From: Salinibacter grassmerensis
GTDB lineage: Bacteria; Bacteroidota; Rhodothermia; Rhodothermales; Salinibacteraceae
Length of the DNA: 64,000 nt
Assembly (NCBI RefSeq): GCF_947077765.1
Contig: NZ_CAMTTF010000003.1
Location: forward strand, 372,001 to 436,000
Reading direction: 5' to 3'
Shown: positions 26,358 to 37,075 of the stretch, one piece after another
Layout: each line of letters opens with the position of its first letter
Position numbering within the stretch: the stretch's first letter is position 1
The notes under the pieces: generated by a model
What the model saw: the letters and a program-made list of their open reading frames with translations, nothing else
Databases searched by the model: none
Told to the model about the DNA's origin: nothing
Position numbers and translations under genes: made by a program

Positions 26358-29270
26358 ATGGCCATTGATCTCTCGTCCGCCAATACGTTCGACGAGCGTC
26401 ACCTCGGCCCCACGGACGCCGACGTGAACGCCATGCTCGACGCCCTCGGGGCCGAGTCGCTCGATGCCCTCGTCGACGCGGCCATTCCGGACTCCATCCG
26501 CACCGACGACCCACTCGACCTGCCGCCCGCCCTCACCGAGCAGCAGGTGCTCGACGCAGCCCAGGACGCTGGCGAAAAGAACGACACATGGCGCTCGTTC
26601 ATCGGCATGGGCTACCGTGGCACCCACACGCCGCCGGTGATCCAGCGCAACATTCTGGAAAACCCGGCCTGGTACACCCAGTACACGCCCTACCAGGCCG
26701 AGATTGCCCAGGGCCGCCTGCAGGCGCTCCTCAACTTTCAGGACATGACGATCGACCTGACGGGCATGGAGATCGCCAATGCGTCGCTGCTCGACGAGGC
26801 GACGGCCGCGGCGGAGGCGATGATGATGCTGAACCGGGTCGACCGCCGCAGCGACGCCTCCACGTTTTACGTGTCTGAGGACTGCCACCCACAGACCATC
26901 GAGGTGGTGAAGGGCCGCGCCGAGCCGATCGGGATCGACGTCATCGTAGAGGCCCCCGAGAACTTCGTCTTCGGCGAGGACACGTTCGGCTGCCTCCTGC
27001 AATACCCCACGACCGACGGCGCAATTCACGACCACCGTGACGTGGCCGACCGGGCCCACGAGGCGGACGCCTACGTGGCCGTGGCCGCCGATCTGCTGAG
27101 CCTTACGCTCCTGGAGGCCCCGGGCGAATGGGGGGCCGACGCGGTCGTCGGCTCTACACAGCGCTTCGGGGTGCCAATGGGCTACGGCGGGCCGCACGCC
27201 GCCTTCTTTGCAACCCGCGAACGCTTTCAGCGCCAGGTGCCCGGCCGCATGATCGGCGTCACGAAGGATGCCGACGGCGAAATGGCACTCCGCATGGCAC
27301 TTCAGACGCGCGAGCAGCACATCCGGCGGGGGCGCGCAACCTCCAACATCTGTACCTCCCAGGTGCTGCTGGCCGTGATGGCCTCAATGTACGCCGTCTA
27401 CCACGGCCCCGAGGGGCTCCGCGAGATTGCAACGCGGGTGCACGACCTCACGACGACGCTGGCCGAAGGGCTGGAGCGAACGGGCCACACGGTCCGCCAC
27501 GACGCGTACTTCGACACGTTGCGCGTGGACCTGGCCGAGACGACGCAGGCCCAGGTCCGCGAGCGGGCCGAGGCGCACGAGATCAACCTCCGGTACTACG
27601 ACGACGGATCGGTGGGCATCGCGCTCGACCAGACCGTCGGCGCCGAGGACCTCGACGCGCTCTTCACCGTCTTCGGTGCCACCAACGGCCAGAAGCTGTA
27701 CGCCGAGGACCTGGCCGCCGAACTCGACAGCGGCTACGACGGCCCCATGCGGCGGCAGACTTCGTACCTCGAGCATCCGGTCTTCAACTCGTACCACTCC
27801 GAGGGCGAGCTGACGCGCTACATGAAGTCCCTGGCGGACAAGGACCTGTCGCTCATCCACAGTATGATCCCGCTGGGGTCGTGCACCATGAAGCTGAATC
27901 CGACCGCCGCCCTTCAGCCAATTTCAAACCCGCAGTTTGCGGGCCTGCACCCCTTTGCGCCCCAAGAACAGGCGGAGGGATACGAGCAGGTGATCGACGA
28001 GCTCAGCGGCTACCTCACGGAGATCACGGGCTTCGACGACATCTCCTTCCAGCCTAATTCCGGGGCTTCTGGCGAGTACACCGGCCTCCTGGTCATTCAG
28101 GCCTACCACGAGGCGCGGGGCGACGAGCAGCGGGACGTGTGCCTCGTCCCCGAATCCGCCCACGGGACCAACCCTGCCAGCGCCAACATGGCCGGGATGG
28201 AGGTCATCACCATCGACTGCGACGAGAACGGAGACGTCGACCTGGACGACCTCCGCGAGCAGGCCGAGGCGAACAGCGAACGCCTCGCCGCCGCGATGAT
28301 CACGTACCCCTCCACACACGGCGTCTTCGAGGAGCACGTCGAAGAAATTTGTGACATCATCCACGAGCACGGCGGGCAGGTGTACCTTGACGGGGCCAAC
28401 GTGAACGCGCAGGTCGGCCTTTGCCGCCCCCGCGAGTACGGCGTGGACGTGTGCCACCTTAACCTGCACAAGACGTTCAGCATTCCGCACGGCGGCGGCG
28501 GACCGGGAGTGGGGCCCGTTTGCACGGCCGAACACCTGAGCCCCTTCCTCCCCGGTCACCCGGTGGTGGAGACGGGCGGCGACCAGAATATTCCCGCGAT
28601 TGCCGCGGCCCCGCACGGCAGTGCCCTGATTCTGCTCATCTCCTGGGCCTACATCAAGCTGCTGGGCCCCGAGGGCCTCACGAAGTCGTCGAAGACTGCC
28701 CTCCTGAATGCCAACTACCTGGCCGACCAGATGTCGAACCACTACGACATCGTCTTCCGGGGGCCCAATGACCGTGTGGCCCATGAGTTTATCCTCGACC
28801 TCCGCCCGTTCCGCTCTGAGCTCGACATCAACGAGCAGGACGTGGCGAAGCGGCTCATGGACTACGGCTTCCACGCCCCCACGATGAGCTGGCCGGTGGT
28901 GGGAACTCTCATGGTGGAGCCCACGGAGAGCGAGTCGAAGGCGGAGCTCGACCGCCTGGTCGACGCGTTCGCCGCCATTCGCAGCGAGATCGAGGCCGTC
29001 GAGAACGGAACGCTGGAGGCGGAGGAGAGCACGCTCAAGCAGGCCCCCCACACCGCCGAGATGGTCACCGCCGACGAGTGGGATCACGCGTACGGCCGCG
29101 AAACGGCGGCCTATCCGGTGGAGGCGGTGCGCGAGCACAAGTTCTGGCCCACCGTGCGGCGTGTAAACGACGCCTACGGCGATCGGAACCTCTACTGCGC
29201 CTGCCCTCCGACCGACGCGTACGACGCGGAGGAAGAGGAGGAGCTGAAGTCGGCCCTCCAAACCGCGTAG
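26358..29270 (+). CDS. gcvP: Glycine dehydrogenase (decarboxylating), P protein of the glycine cleavage system
   Basis: 970 residues, the fused single-chain P protein. It decarboxylates glycine with PLP and passes the aminomethyl group to the lipoyl arm of GcvH. The N-terminal half has GTHTPPVIQRNILENPAWYTQYTPYQ-type sequence from about residue 94; the catalytic half has the Schiff-base lysine in LNLHKTFSIPHGGGGPG (Lys705). GSCTMKLNPTAAL and ESAHGTNPASANMAG are further signatures. Other gcv genes are not in this window, so the system is split on the chromosome. No tandem glycine riboswitch is seen in the 148 bp upstream. An intrinsic terminator follows the stop. Confidence 0.97.
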   Translation: MAIDLSSANTFDERHLGPTDADVNAMLDALGAESLDALVDAAIPDSIRTDDPLDLPPALTEQQVLDAAQDAGEKNDTWRSFIGMGYRGTHTPPVIQRNILENPAWYTQYTPYQAEIAQGRLQALLNFQDMTIDLTGMEIANASLLDEATAAAEAMMMLNRVDRRSDASTFYVSEDCHPQTIEVVKGRAEPIGIDVIVEAPENFVFGEDTFGCLLQYPTTDGAIHDHRDVADRAHEADAYVAVAADLLSLTLLEAPGEWGADAVVGSTQRFGVPMGYGGPHAAFFATRERFQRQVPGRMIGVTKDADGEMALRMALQTREQHIRRGRATSNICTSQVLLAVMASMYAVYHGPEGLREIATRVHDLTTTLAEGLERTGHTVRHDAYFDTLRVDLAETTQAQVRERAEAHEINLRYYDDGSVGIALDQTVGAEDLDALFTVFGATNGQKLYAEDLAAELDSGYDGPMRRQTSYLEHPVFNSYHSEGELTRYMKSLADKDLSLIHSMIPLGSCTMKLNPTAALQPISNPQFAGLHPFAPQEQAEGYEQVIDELSGYLTEITGFDDISFQPNSGASGEYTGLLVIQAYHEARGDEQRDVCLVPESAHGTNPASANMAGMEVITIDCDENGDVDLDDLREQAEANSERLAAAMITYPSTHGVFEEHVEEICDIIHEHGGQVYLDGANVNAQVGLCRPREYGVDVCHLNLHKTFSIPHGGGGPGVGPVCTAEHLSPFLPGHPVVETGGDQNIPAIAAAPHGSALILLISWAYIKLLGPEGLTKSSKTALLNANYLADQMSNHYDIVFRGPNDRVAHEFILDLRPFRSELDINEQDVAKRLMDYGFHAPTMSWPVVGTLMVEPTESESKAELDRLVDAFAAIRSEIEAVENGTLEAEESTLKQAPHTAEMVTADEWDHAYGRETAAYPVEAVREHKFWPTVRRVNDAYGDRNLYCACPPTDAYDAEEEEELKSALQTA

Positions 29271-29338
29271 TGACATCGTTCAGGGTCCTGTTCCCGCGTA
29301 CTCCGCAGGGACGGCACGTTTAAACACCTTCAGCAGGA

Positions 29339-29367
29339 GGGTCGCGAGGCACGCCTCGCGGCCCTTT
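29339..29367 (+). terminator. Intrinsic terminator of gcvP
   Basis: A 12-bp stem, GGGTCGCGAGGC with GCCTCGCGGCCC (one G-U pair), with a two-base loop that in practice opens to four, followed by TTTCGC. It lies about 70 bp past the gcvP stop and separates it from the macro-domain gene. Confidence 0.65.
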
Positions 29368-29412
29368 CGCTGTGGCGCACCCATTGTGCACCCATTACGG
29401 TGAAGATCGGCC

Positions 29413-30480
29413 ATGGTCGAGATTGTACAGGGGGATTTGTTCGAGGCAGACGCGGCGGCACTCGTGAACCCGGTCCACTGCGCCGGCCTCATGAAACGCG
29501 GGCTGTGTCGCCAGTTCAAGACTCGGTTTCCCGACAACGTTGAGCAGTACAAGGCCGCCTGCGACGCCGGGGCCCTGACGCCGGGCGATGTGCTCGTCCA
29601 CGATCGCGGGGGGCTCTTCGGCGACGTCCAGCATCCCCGATACGTCTTGAACGTGGCCACGAAAGACCACTGGCGCGACGCCTCGTCCGCCACGCACATC
29701 AAGTCGGGGATGGCGGCCCTCGTCGATGAGGTGGCCGCCCACGACATTGCGTCGATCGCCGTGCCCGCGCTGGGGTGCGGCGGGGGCGGGCTCGACTGGC
29801 CCACGGTGCGCCCGCTGCTGACCGCTCCACTCAAGTCGCTCGTCGGCGTCCGGGCGCTCGTCTACGCCCCTCGGTCGGCGGACGCACGGAGCGGCTCCGA
29901 CGCAGACGACCGCCCCGCCATGACCCGGGGACGGGCCCTCCTCCTCTCCGTCCTCGACGCCTACGCCAAACCGGGCGACACCGTCAGCCCGCACGCGGCG
30001 CACAATCTCGCCTTTCTGTTGCAGGAAGCGGGCGAGGACCTGCACCTCACGTTCGAGCCGGGCAGGTACGGACTCCGCGCCGCGGGGCTCACGGCCGTGC
30101 TGCGTCGGATCGAGGAGGACTTTATCGCGGGGTACGACCCGTCGCACCAGGACTCCCCGTTTCGCCTCCGTCAGGCAGCAGTCGGTGTGGCCAAAGATGC
30201 TCTTTCGGACTACCCAGGTGCCAATGATCGTCTGGGCCGGGTGCGAACCCTCATCGAAGACTACGACGCGCCCGACGGGCTCGAATTGCTGGCCACGGTG
30301 GGCTGGATCACACGGCACGATGCGCAGGCCCGGCGCCGGCCCGAGGCGGTCGTGCGGGCCATGCAGGACTGGAGCCGTCGCAAGGCGGAGCGCTTCACGC
30401 CGGAGCAGATTACGGCGGCCTGGCAGCGGCTCCGCCAACACGAATGGTTCAGCACAGGGCAGCCCACGGATCCCGAGTAA
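29413..30480 (+). CDS. DarG-like macro-domain protein (DNA ADP-ribosyl glycohydrolase antitoxin family) without DarT
   Basis: 355 residues. Residues 1-150 are a macro domain of the DarG type: GDLFEADAAALVNPV, the lysine of VATKDHW (Lys84, matching the catalytic Lys of Thermus DarG as I remember it), and the ADP-ribose loop GCGGGGLDW (121-129). Residues about 190-350 match the DarG C-terminal antitoxin part: HNLAFLLQEAGEDLHLTF, GRYGLRAAGL, IEDYDAPDGLELLATVGWI and FTPEQITAAWQRLRQHEWF. DarG reverses DNA ADP-ribosylation by DarT. Here two substrate-loop elements differ from the usual NTVN..GKG: they read NPVH (Asn to His22) and KRG (28-30). No darT lies next to it: gcvP precedes and a K+ channel gene converges from the other side. 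Confidence 0.82.
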   Translation: MVEIVQGDLFEADAAALVNPVHCAGLMKRGLCRQFKTRFPDNVEQYKAACDAGALTPGDVLVHDRGGLFGDVQHPRYVLNVATKDHWRDASSATHIKSGMAALVDEVAAHDIASIAVPALGCGGGGLDWPTVRPLLTAPLKSLVGVRALVYAPRSADARSGSDADDRPAMTRGRALLLSVLDAYAKPGDTVSPHAAHNLAFLLQEAGEDLHLTFEPGRYGLRAAGLTAVLRRIEEDFIAGYDPSHQDSPFRLRQAAVGVAKDALSDYPGANDRLGRVRTLIEDYDAPDGLELLATVGWITRHDAQARRRPEAVVRAMQDWSRRKAERFTPEQITAAWQRLRQHEWFSTGQPTDPE

Positions 30481-30510
30481 CCACGGGGGTGTGTGGCAAA
30501 AGTACCGGCA

Positions 30511-32163
30511 CTACGTCGACCGCCCGTCCTCAAGCCGTGCCCGAAAGTGCTGGATTCCGTCTTCGGTTCCGGCAACGATCACCTCGTCGTCCGTCTCGAA
30601 GGTGAAGAGGGCCTCATCAGGATCGGTGAGAAAATCTCCCTCTCGGTACACGGCAAGCACCGTGTAGTTGGTCTGTGCATCCGGATCAACGTTCCTAAGC
30701 GTTTCGCCGACCAATGGAGAGGCGGGGAGGCGGACCACGTTGAGCTGACGGTCCCGGGATAGATGGCCTTCATCTTCAAGTACCGTGGCGGCCAGCATCC
30801 GTCCGCAGACCGTCGGCAGGGCCTGCACAAAGTCTGCACCGGCGCGGCGGAGGTTCTGGACAGCCGTTTCGTCGTGGGCCCGGACCAGAATTTGCAGGTC
30901 CGGATTCAGATCGCGCGCAATGAGTGTCGCAAATGTGGCGACGGTATCATCGTCTACGGCAATAATGAAGGCCGACGCACCTTCGATTCCGCAGGCCTGA
31001 AGTGCGTCGGGGTCTCGGACGTCCCCGACCACATCCACTCTCTCTCCGTCCCTGAGGTCCAGTACAGTTACATCAGCATGGACCGCCCGGAGAGATTCCC
31101 AGGCGGCCTGTCCCGAGTCGCCATGCCCGGCGAGAATAATGGACTGTGATGTAAAGGCCCGCACGTACGGGGCCATCTCGTCGCGAAGGGCGTCCAGCTG
31201 GTCTGGAGTGCCGGCGAGGAACAGGCGCGTCCCCGCCTCGAGGGGGGCGGCAGCGTCGACGGCCGTCTCGAACGTGCCGTCGAGCCAGGCTCCAACCACT
31301 CGTACCCCGAACCGCTCCGAAAGCTGGAGGTCACGGAGCGAATGGTTTTGGGACGGGCCGTGCCGACTCACGATGAGTTCCGCAAAGTCGACTTCAGGCT
31401 CCACCGTTGCTTGCTTTTCGACGTTGGCCGCCGCGGCCACAGGAACCTGCGCGGCGAGGCTCCGCCCGAGCAGTTGCCGGGGCGACAGCGCCACGTCCGC
31501 CCCCGCCGCCCGATGGTATCGGGTCGCCGAGGCATCCTCGGCGAGCGTGATGATACGGCGTTCTGGACTGGCCTCACGGGCCGCGAGCACGATACTGGCA
31601 TTTTCATCGTCGGCGACGTCGGCCACCAGGGCTTTCGCCGCCCCGACGGAGGCTCGCTCCAGGACGGCAGTCGACGTTGGGTCCCCCTCCATGACTTCGT
31701 AGTTCTGCTCGTGGAGCGACGCGGCCTGCTCCGTATTGGGTTCAATGAGCACGTACTCCTGCCCCCGCCCAATCATTTCGTCGATAAAGACCTCCACCCG
31801 GGGTGTGTAGCCGCACACGATGACGTGACCGGATCGACCCGGGAGCCCTTTTGGGGCCGTGGGCCGGAGGGCCTCGCGGAGCCAGGGCACCACGAACACG
31901 TCAACGGCACTGAGAATGAATCCGATGCCCGCGAGTTGGATGACGACCACAAGCAGATTCATCTGGGGACTGGTCCAGGGCGCGTCCTCGCCGTATCCGG
32001 TCGTCGTGAACGTCTGCACCACCACCTCCAGCGCCTGGTACCACGGCCGCGGCCGTCCCTCCCACACGCTCATGCCCAGGCTGTACGCCCCCGTTAGTCC
32101 CACGGTTGCGGCTACGAGCACCAGAAGGTAGTAGGCCGTGCGGCGGGTCAAGGACGTCATCAC
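30511..32163 (-). CDS. Potassium channel with two RCK (TrkA-N/TrkA-C) regulatory units
   Basis: 550 residues. One helix (about 10-30), a pore loop with selectivity filter TTTGYGED (about 52-59) and a second helix (about 68-90) make a two-helix channel. Two cytoplasmic TrkA-N units follow: HVIVCGYTPRVEVFIDE (about 113) and SIILAGHGDSGQAAWES (about 342), each with a TrkA-C-like part (VSRHGPSQNHSLRDLQLSERFGV; LNVVRLPASPLVGETL). It should gate K+ flow across the inner membrane in response to a nucleotide or ion. Salt-in halophiles keep molar K+ inside, which makes such channels central; similar architectures are common in haloarchaea. The filter has Glu after TTGYG where many channels have Asp. 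It converges with the DarG-like gene. Confidence 0.88.
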   Translation of the reverse strand: MMTSLTRRTAYYLLVLVAATVGLTGAYSLGMSVWEGRPRPWYQALEVVVQTFTTTGYGEDAPWTSPQMNLLVVVIQLAGIGFILSAVDVFVVPWLREALRPTAPKGLPGRSGHVIVCGYTPRVEVFIDEMIGRGQEYVLIEPNTEQAASLHEQNYEVMEGDPTSTAVLERASVGAAKALVADVADDENASIVLAAREASPERRIITLAEDASATRYHRAAGADVALSPRQLLGRSLAAQVPVAAAANVEKQATVEPEVDFAELIVSRHGPSQNHSLRDLQLSERFGVRVVGAWLDGTFETAVDAAAPLEAGTRLFLAGTPDQLDALRDEMAPYVRAFTSQSIILAGHGDSGQAAWESLRAVHADVTVLDLRDGERVDVVGDVRDPDALQACGIEGASAFIIAVDDDTVATFATLIARDLNPDLQILVRAHDETAVQNLRRAGADFVQALPTVCGRMLAATVLEDEGHLSRDRQLNVVRLPASPLVGETLRNVDPDAQTNYTVLAVYREGDFLTDPDEALFTFETDDEVIVAGTEDGIQHFRARLEDGRST

Positions 32164-32397
32164 GCCGAAGAGTCGTCGGGAGGAGGAAATCAGAGTCTGA
32201 GGTGGTCGGCCGAACCGGAACTGGCCCCGTGGCGATTGGGGTAGCGGACGGGTTTAACCTATGCTTCGGCGCCCCAAGGAACAACGTCCTCGTGAGGCCT
32301 CCGTCCGACCGGCCGTCTCTGGAGCCGTACGGAACGACGCGACGGGCGTACAAATGCAACCAGAGCATTCACTTGCACATCACTTCTCCTCTGGTCG

Positions 32398-33249
32398 ATG
32401 TCCGACGCCCCGGAGGCCCACCCCGAAGATCCTTCATCGAACCAAGGGGCTCCCTGCCAGAATTGCGGCGCGCCCCTCGTCGGCGAGTACTGCCACCAGT
32501 GTGGGCAACGGCACGTCTCTAAGCTTCGGGTGCTCTACCTGGTGCGGCGCTTCCTCGAATCCGCGCTGGACCTGGAGGACCTGGAACGGGGCGTCGGGCA
32601 GACGCTTCGTCGCGCCGCGCAGAATCCAGGCCGCGTGGCCCGCCGGTACGTGGACGGGGAGCGCCGGGAGTTCGTAAATCCCCTCGGCTATTTCTTGCTG
32701 ACCGCCACGGCCACGTTTCTCGTCTTCTCAGTCTTCCAGGAGGCGTGGGTACAGGGGCAGGCCGAGGCGTACGAGACGATGTGGCGTTCCCTAAACGTTA
32801 ATCCCGACGAGATCTTTCGAGCCGGATCCCCGCTTCGATCGTTCGGCTGGTCGTCCACTCAAGACCTGGCAAGGGGCCTTTTCCAGTGGTTTCAGCAATT
32901 ACAGACCTACGTTGGCCTCGTCAACTGCGTCGTAGCCGGCCTGCTTCTCCAGTGGTCGCTCTCGGGATGGTCTTTCGCCGAGACCCTCGTGTTCGAGCTC
33001 TACGTCACGGCCCAGGCTACACTGTTCCTGGGCGTCCTCGGCCCCCTCTTCTTCTGGGGAGCCCCCGCCTTCATCGGTGTCCTGCCCCTCCTATTGCAGG
33101 CTGGCCTCCGTGCCCACGGCGCCGGGGCTTTTTTTGGAACGCGGTGGACGAGGCGACTTCTCCCCGTCTGCACCTACATGGCGAGCACGGTCGTGCTCAT
33201 CGTCGCCTCAAGCCTTCTTACTGCAGAACTCCTCGCCTACTGGGCATGA
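32398..33249 (+). CDS. DUF3667 domain membrane protein
   Basis: 283 residues. An N-terminal zinc ribbon (CQNCGAPLVGEYCHQCGQ, about residues 20-37) is followed by the DUF3667 core (FLESALDLEDLERGVGQTLRRAAQNPGRVARRYVDGERREFVNPLGYFLL in overlapping pieces, about 48-100) and four or five membrane helices. The family is widespread in Bacteroidota and has no known function. It diverges from the K+ channel gene across a 234-bp spacer and converges with proA, 30 bp away. The ATG at 32398 is the first that keeps the zinc ribbon. Confidence 0.8.
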   Translation: MSDAPEAHPEDPSSNQGAPCQNCGAPLVGEYCHQCGQRHVSKLRVLYLVRRFLESALDLEDLERGVGQTLRRAAQNPGRVARRYVDGERREFVNPLGYFLLTATATFLVFSVFQEAWVQGQAEAYETMWRSLNVNPDEIFRAGSPLRSFGWSSTQDLARGLFQWFQQLQTYVGLVNCVVAGLLLQWSLSGWSFAETLVFELYVTAQATLFLGVLGPLFFWGAPAFIGVLPLLLQAGLRAHGAGAFFGTRWTRRLLPVCTYMASTVVLIVASSLLTAELLAYWA

Positions 33250-33279
33250 GGTTGCGGACATCCACACACCGGCCGGCCC

Positions 33280-34560
<1,281 letters not shown>

Positions 34561-34716
34561 AGGAATGGCTGAACCCAGATGACATGGTGTCGGCGTGAAG
34601 AAATCATACACAGAGCTGCGTGTGGTGCTCCACACAAGTCCGCGACAGGTCCGCGGTGCGCAAGGCATCCGGCGCAGGCGGCCTATGGCGCCCCTAAACA
34701 CATAGGGTGGAGGACC

Positions 34717-35847
34717 CTACGGCTCCACCACCAGATCGTCGCGGTGAATCACGTGGTCGGCGGGCACATTGTCGAGAACCTCGGCGATGGCAGAGCTCTG
34801 TTGCCCCTGAATCCGCTCCAGGTCGGCGGACCCGTACTGCGTGATGCCCTTCGCCACTCGAGTCCAACCCCCCTCCTCCCCGACCACAATCTCCACGGCG
34901 TCGCCTCGGGCAAAGCGGCCCTCCACCGCCACGATGCCCGACGGCAGCAGCGAGGCGCCATCGTGGCGCAGCGCGTTGGCCGCCCCGGAGTCGACCGTCA
35001 GGCAGCCCGCTGAGGGAAGCGCGTGGAGCATCCAGTGCTTGCGCGCCGAGAGCGGCTGCTCGGATCGTCGGACGAGCGTGCCTGGCATCTCGCCGCGCCC
35101 CAGCGCGTCGAGGTGGCTGCCCTTGGTCCCATTGACCAATACGGTATCGATCCCACGGTCCGTCGCTTTTTCCGCCGCCTCCACCTTCGTCTGCATACCA
35201 CCCGTGGCCACCGCACGGTGCGAGGGTCCGACCATGTCGTAGATCTCATCGGTGATTTCGTCGACCTCTGGCAGGCGCTCTGCGTCCGGGTCGTCGTGGG
35301 GATCGGCGGTGTAGAGGCCATCCACGTCCGAGCAGATCACGAGCAGGTCGGCCTCGGCCAGCACCGCCACGTAGGCGGCGAGGTTGTCGTTGTCGCCTAC
35401 CCGCAACTCCTCGGTGGCGACGGTGTCGTTTTCATTCACGATCGGAAGCGTGTCTCGGTCGAGCAGCTCGGCAATCGTGTTCTTGGCGTTCACGAAGCGG
35501 GACCGGCGCTGGAGGTCGTCGTAAGTGAGCAGGACTTGCGCGCAGGGCATATCGAAAAGACGGCGCCAGTGGGCCATCAGTAGCGGCTGGCCGAGCGCGG
35601 CGAGGGCCTGCCGCTCCGGGATGGTGAGGCCCGTGCCCGGTCCACTGCGGCCCTGTTCGGCAAGCCCGGCGGCCACGGCGCCGGAGGAGACCAGGATCAC
35701 TTCCTTGCCCTGCCGACGGCTCTCCATGATGAAGCGTGCAATGGGCAGCAGGTGCGCTGTGCTACAGCCCCGTTCATCGGGCGCAACGAGCGCGCTGCCT
35801 ACCTTCACGACGGCACGGGTCCAGTCCGAGAGCTCAACGGCGGCCAT
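34717..35847 (-). CDS. proB: Glutamate 5-kinase with C-terminal PUA domain
   Basis: 376 residues from the ATG at 35847 (MAAVELSDWTRAVVKVGSALV), matching family N-termini. It phosphorylates glutamate as the first, usually proline-inhibited step of proline synthesis. Motifs: VSSGAVAAGLAEQG, NENDTVATEELRVGDNDNLAA and GTGGMQTKVEAAEKA-like TGGMQTKVEAAEKA. The last 100 residues are a PUA domain (ARGDAVEIVVGEEGGWTRVAKGI in part). The proB stop codon lies inside a short hairpin (TAGGGT/ACCCTA at 34703-34719), and an alternative pair CCTATG/CATAGG (34682-34706) overlaps it, so the spacer to proA could fold in two ways. Confidence 0.96.
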   Translation of the reverse strand: MAAVELSDWTRAVVKVGSALVAPDERGCSTAHLLPIARFIMESRRQGKEVILVSSGAVAAGLAEQGRSGPGTGLTIPERQALAALGQPLLMAHWRRLFDMPCAQVLLTYDDLQRRSRFVNAKNTIAELLDRDTLPIVNENDTVATEELRVGDNDNLAAYVAVLAEADLLVICSDVDGLYTADPHDDPDAERLPEVDEITDEIYDMVGPSHRAVATGGMQTKVEAAEKATDRGIDTVLVNGTKGSHLDALGRGEMPGTLVRRSEQPLSARKHWMLHALPSAGCLTVDSGAANALRHDGASLLPSGIVAVEGRFARGDAVEIVVGEEGGWTRVAKGITQYGSADLERIQGQQSSAIAEVLDNVPADHVIHRDDLVVEP

Positions 35848-35964
35848 ACGCGTCAAGGCGGTCGAACAGCAGAAAGAAAGAGGCAGGTGCTCCAAATGTA
35901 CGGACGCCTCCGGATAACGTGAAGCCCTGCGGGCAGGGTCTCCCCCTTCGATCTTCGGACTTAT

Positions 35965-35993
35965 TTCACAGAAACACCGGCCTGGGATATAAT
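35965..35993 (+). promoter_or_regulatory. Near-consensus vegetative promoter for the Gld-type ABC operon
   Basis: TTCACA (35965-35970), a 17-bp spacer, and TATAAT (35988-35993): one mismatch in the -35 and none in the -10 against the sigma70 consensus. Transcription would begin near 36000, about 88 nt before the ATG at 36089. Confidence 0.65.
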
Positions 35994-36088
35994 ATCGCTT
36001 TCCTGGTCCTCGTTGCTTACCGATGGCATTCCGTTTTCCCCTGTAACTCCATGTCCACCATTCGTTTCACCCAACGGCGTTTCTCCTC

Positions 36089-37075
36089 ATGAGCATCGCT
36101 GCGTCGAACCTGAGCAAGGTCTACGGCACCCAAAAGGCCGTTGACGACGTGAGCTTTGAGATGAGTACCGGCGAGGTGCTTGGGTTTCTCGGCCCCAACG
36201 GGGCTGGCAAGACGACGACGATGCGCATCCTAACGTGCTACCTGGATCCGACCGCCGGCACCGCGACGCTCGACGGCTACGACATCCACGAGCACCCGGA
36301 GGAGGTGCGGCGTCGAATCGGATACCTTCCCGAGGACACGCCGCTGTACACCGACATGCCGGTGATTGAATACCTCCGCCTCTCGGCGCGGCTGCAGTCG
36401 GTCCCCCCCGCGAAGATCGACGGGCGTATTCAGACAATGATGGACGTGTGCGGCCTCGGCCCCGAACGCCACAAGCGGATTGGCGAGCTGTCCAAGGGCT
36501 TCCAGCAACGGGTCGGCCTTGCACAGGCCCTCCTCCACGACCCGCCGGTCCTCATTCTCGACGAGCCAACGACCGGCCTCGACCCCAACCAGATCGTCGA
36601 GATCCGAGAACTGATCAAGGAGATCGGTACGGAAAAGACGGTCATGCTTAGCTCCCACATCCTGAAGGAGGTGGAGATGACCTGTGACCGCATTCTCATT
36701 ATCGACCAGGGACGCGTTGTGGCCGATGCGCCCACCGAAGAACTGCGGGAGCAGTTTATGGGCGGCACGCGGCTGCGGGTATCGGTCGATGCCCCTGCGG
36801 AGGCCAACGTGGACGCGGCCTTCAGGGCCCTTGAGGGCGTGGCCTCGGTCCAGCACACGAACGGCACCTACGAGCTCTCTGCGTCGGGAGACGCCGATGC
36901 CGCCGCCCGCGTCTTCCACCTCTGTGCCGACCGCGACTGGGTGCTCACCGAGCTGACCCCCATCGAGTCGAGCCTCGAAGATGTCTTCCGGGATCTCACG
37001 GAGTCGCCAGAATCCCCCTCGGACACGACGTCCTCCCCCGACGCCCCGCCGGGAGCGCCAACAAACACGGTCTGA
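36089..37075 (+). CDS. ABC transporter ATP-binding protein, GldA/NatA-like
   Basis: 328 residues. Walker A GPNGAGKT is at 35-42, the signature is LSKGFQQRVGLAQALLHDP, Walker B is VLILDEPTTGLDP, and the switch His is in MLSSHILKEVE. The first 230 residues are the ATPase; a C-terminal domain (FMGGTRLRVSV...) and a Ser/Pro/Asp-rich tail follow. It is the first gene of a four-gene run with a one-domain permease, a GldG-type protein and DUF4340, the arrangement of the Bacteroidota GldA-GldF-GldG ABC set needed for gliding in Flavobacterium and of similar sets without gliding elsewhere. What it moves is not known. The strong promoter upstream suggests steady expression. Confidence 0.85.
   Translation: MSIAASNLSKVYGTQKAVDDVSFEMSTGEVLGFLGPNGAGKTTTMRILTCYLDPTAGTATLDGYDIHEHPEEVRRRIGYLPEDTPLYTDMPVIEYLRLSARLQSVPPAKIDGRIQTMMDVCGLGPERHKRIGELSKGFQQRVGLAQALLHDPPVLILDEPTTGLDPNQIVEIRELIKEIGTEKTVMLSSHILKEVEMTCDRILIIDQGRVVADAPTEELREQFMGGTRLRVSVDAPAEANVDAAFRALEGVASVQHTNGTYELSASGDADAAARVFHLCADRDWVLTELTPIESSLEDVFRDLTESPESPSDTTSSPDAPPGAPTNTV

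Noticed and set aside
28000-32163. A DarT toxin gene near the DarG-like gene
   Set aside because: Both sides and both strands carry clear gcvP and K+ channel genes; no frame of about 200 codons with DarT features exists.
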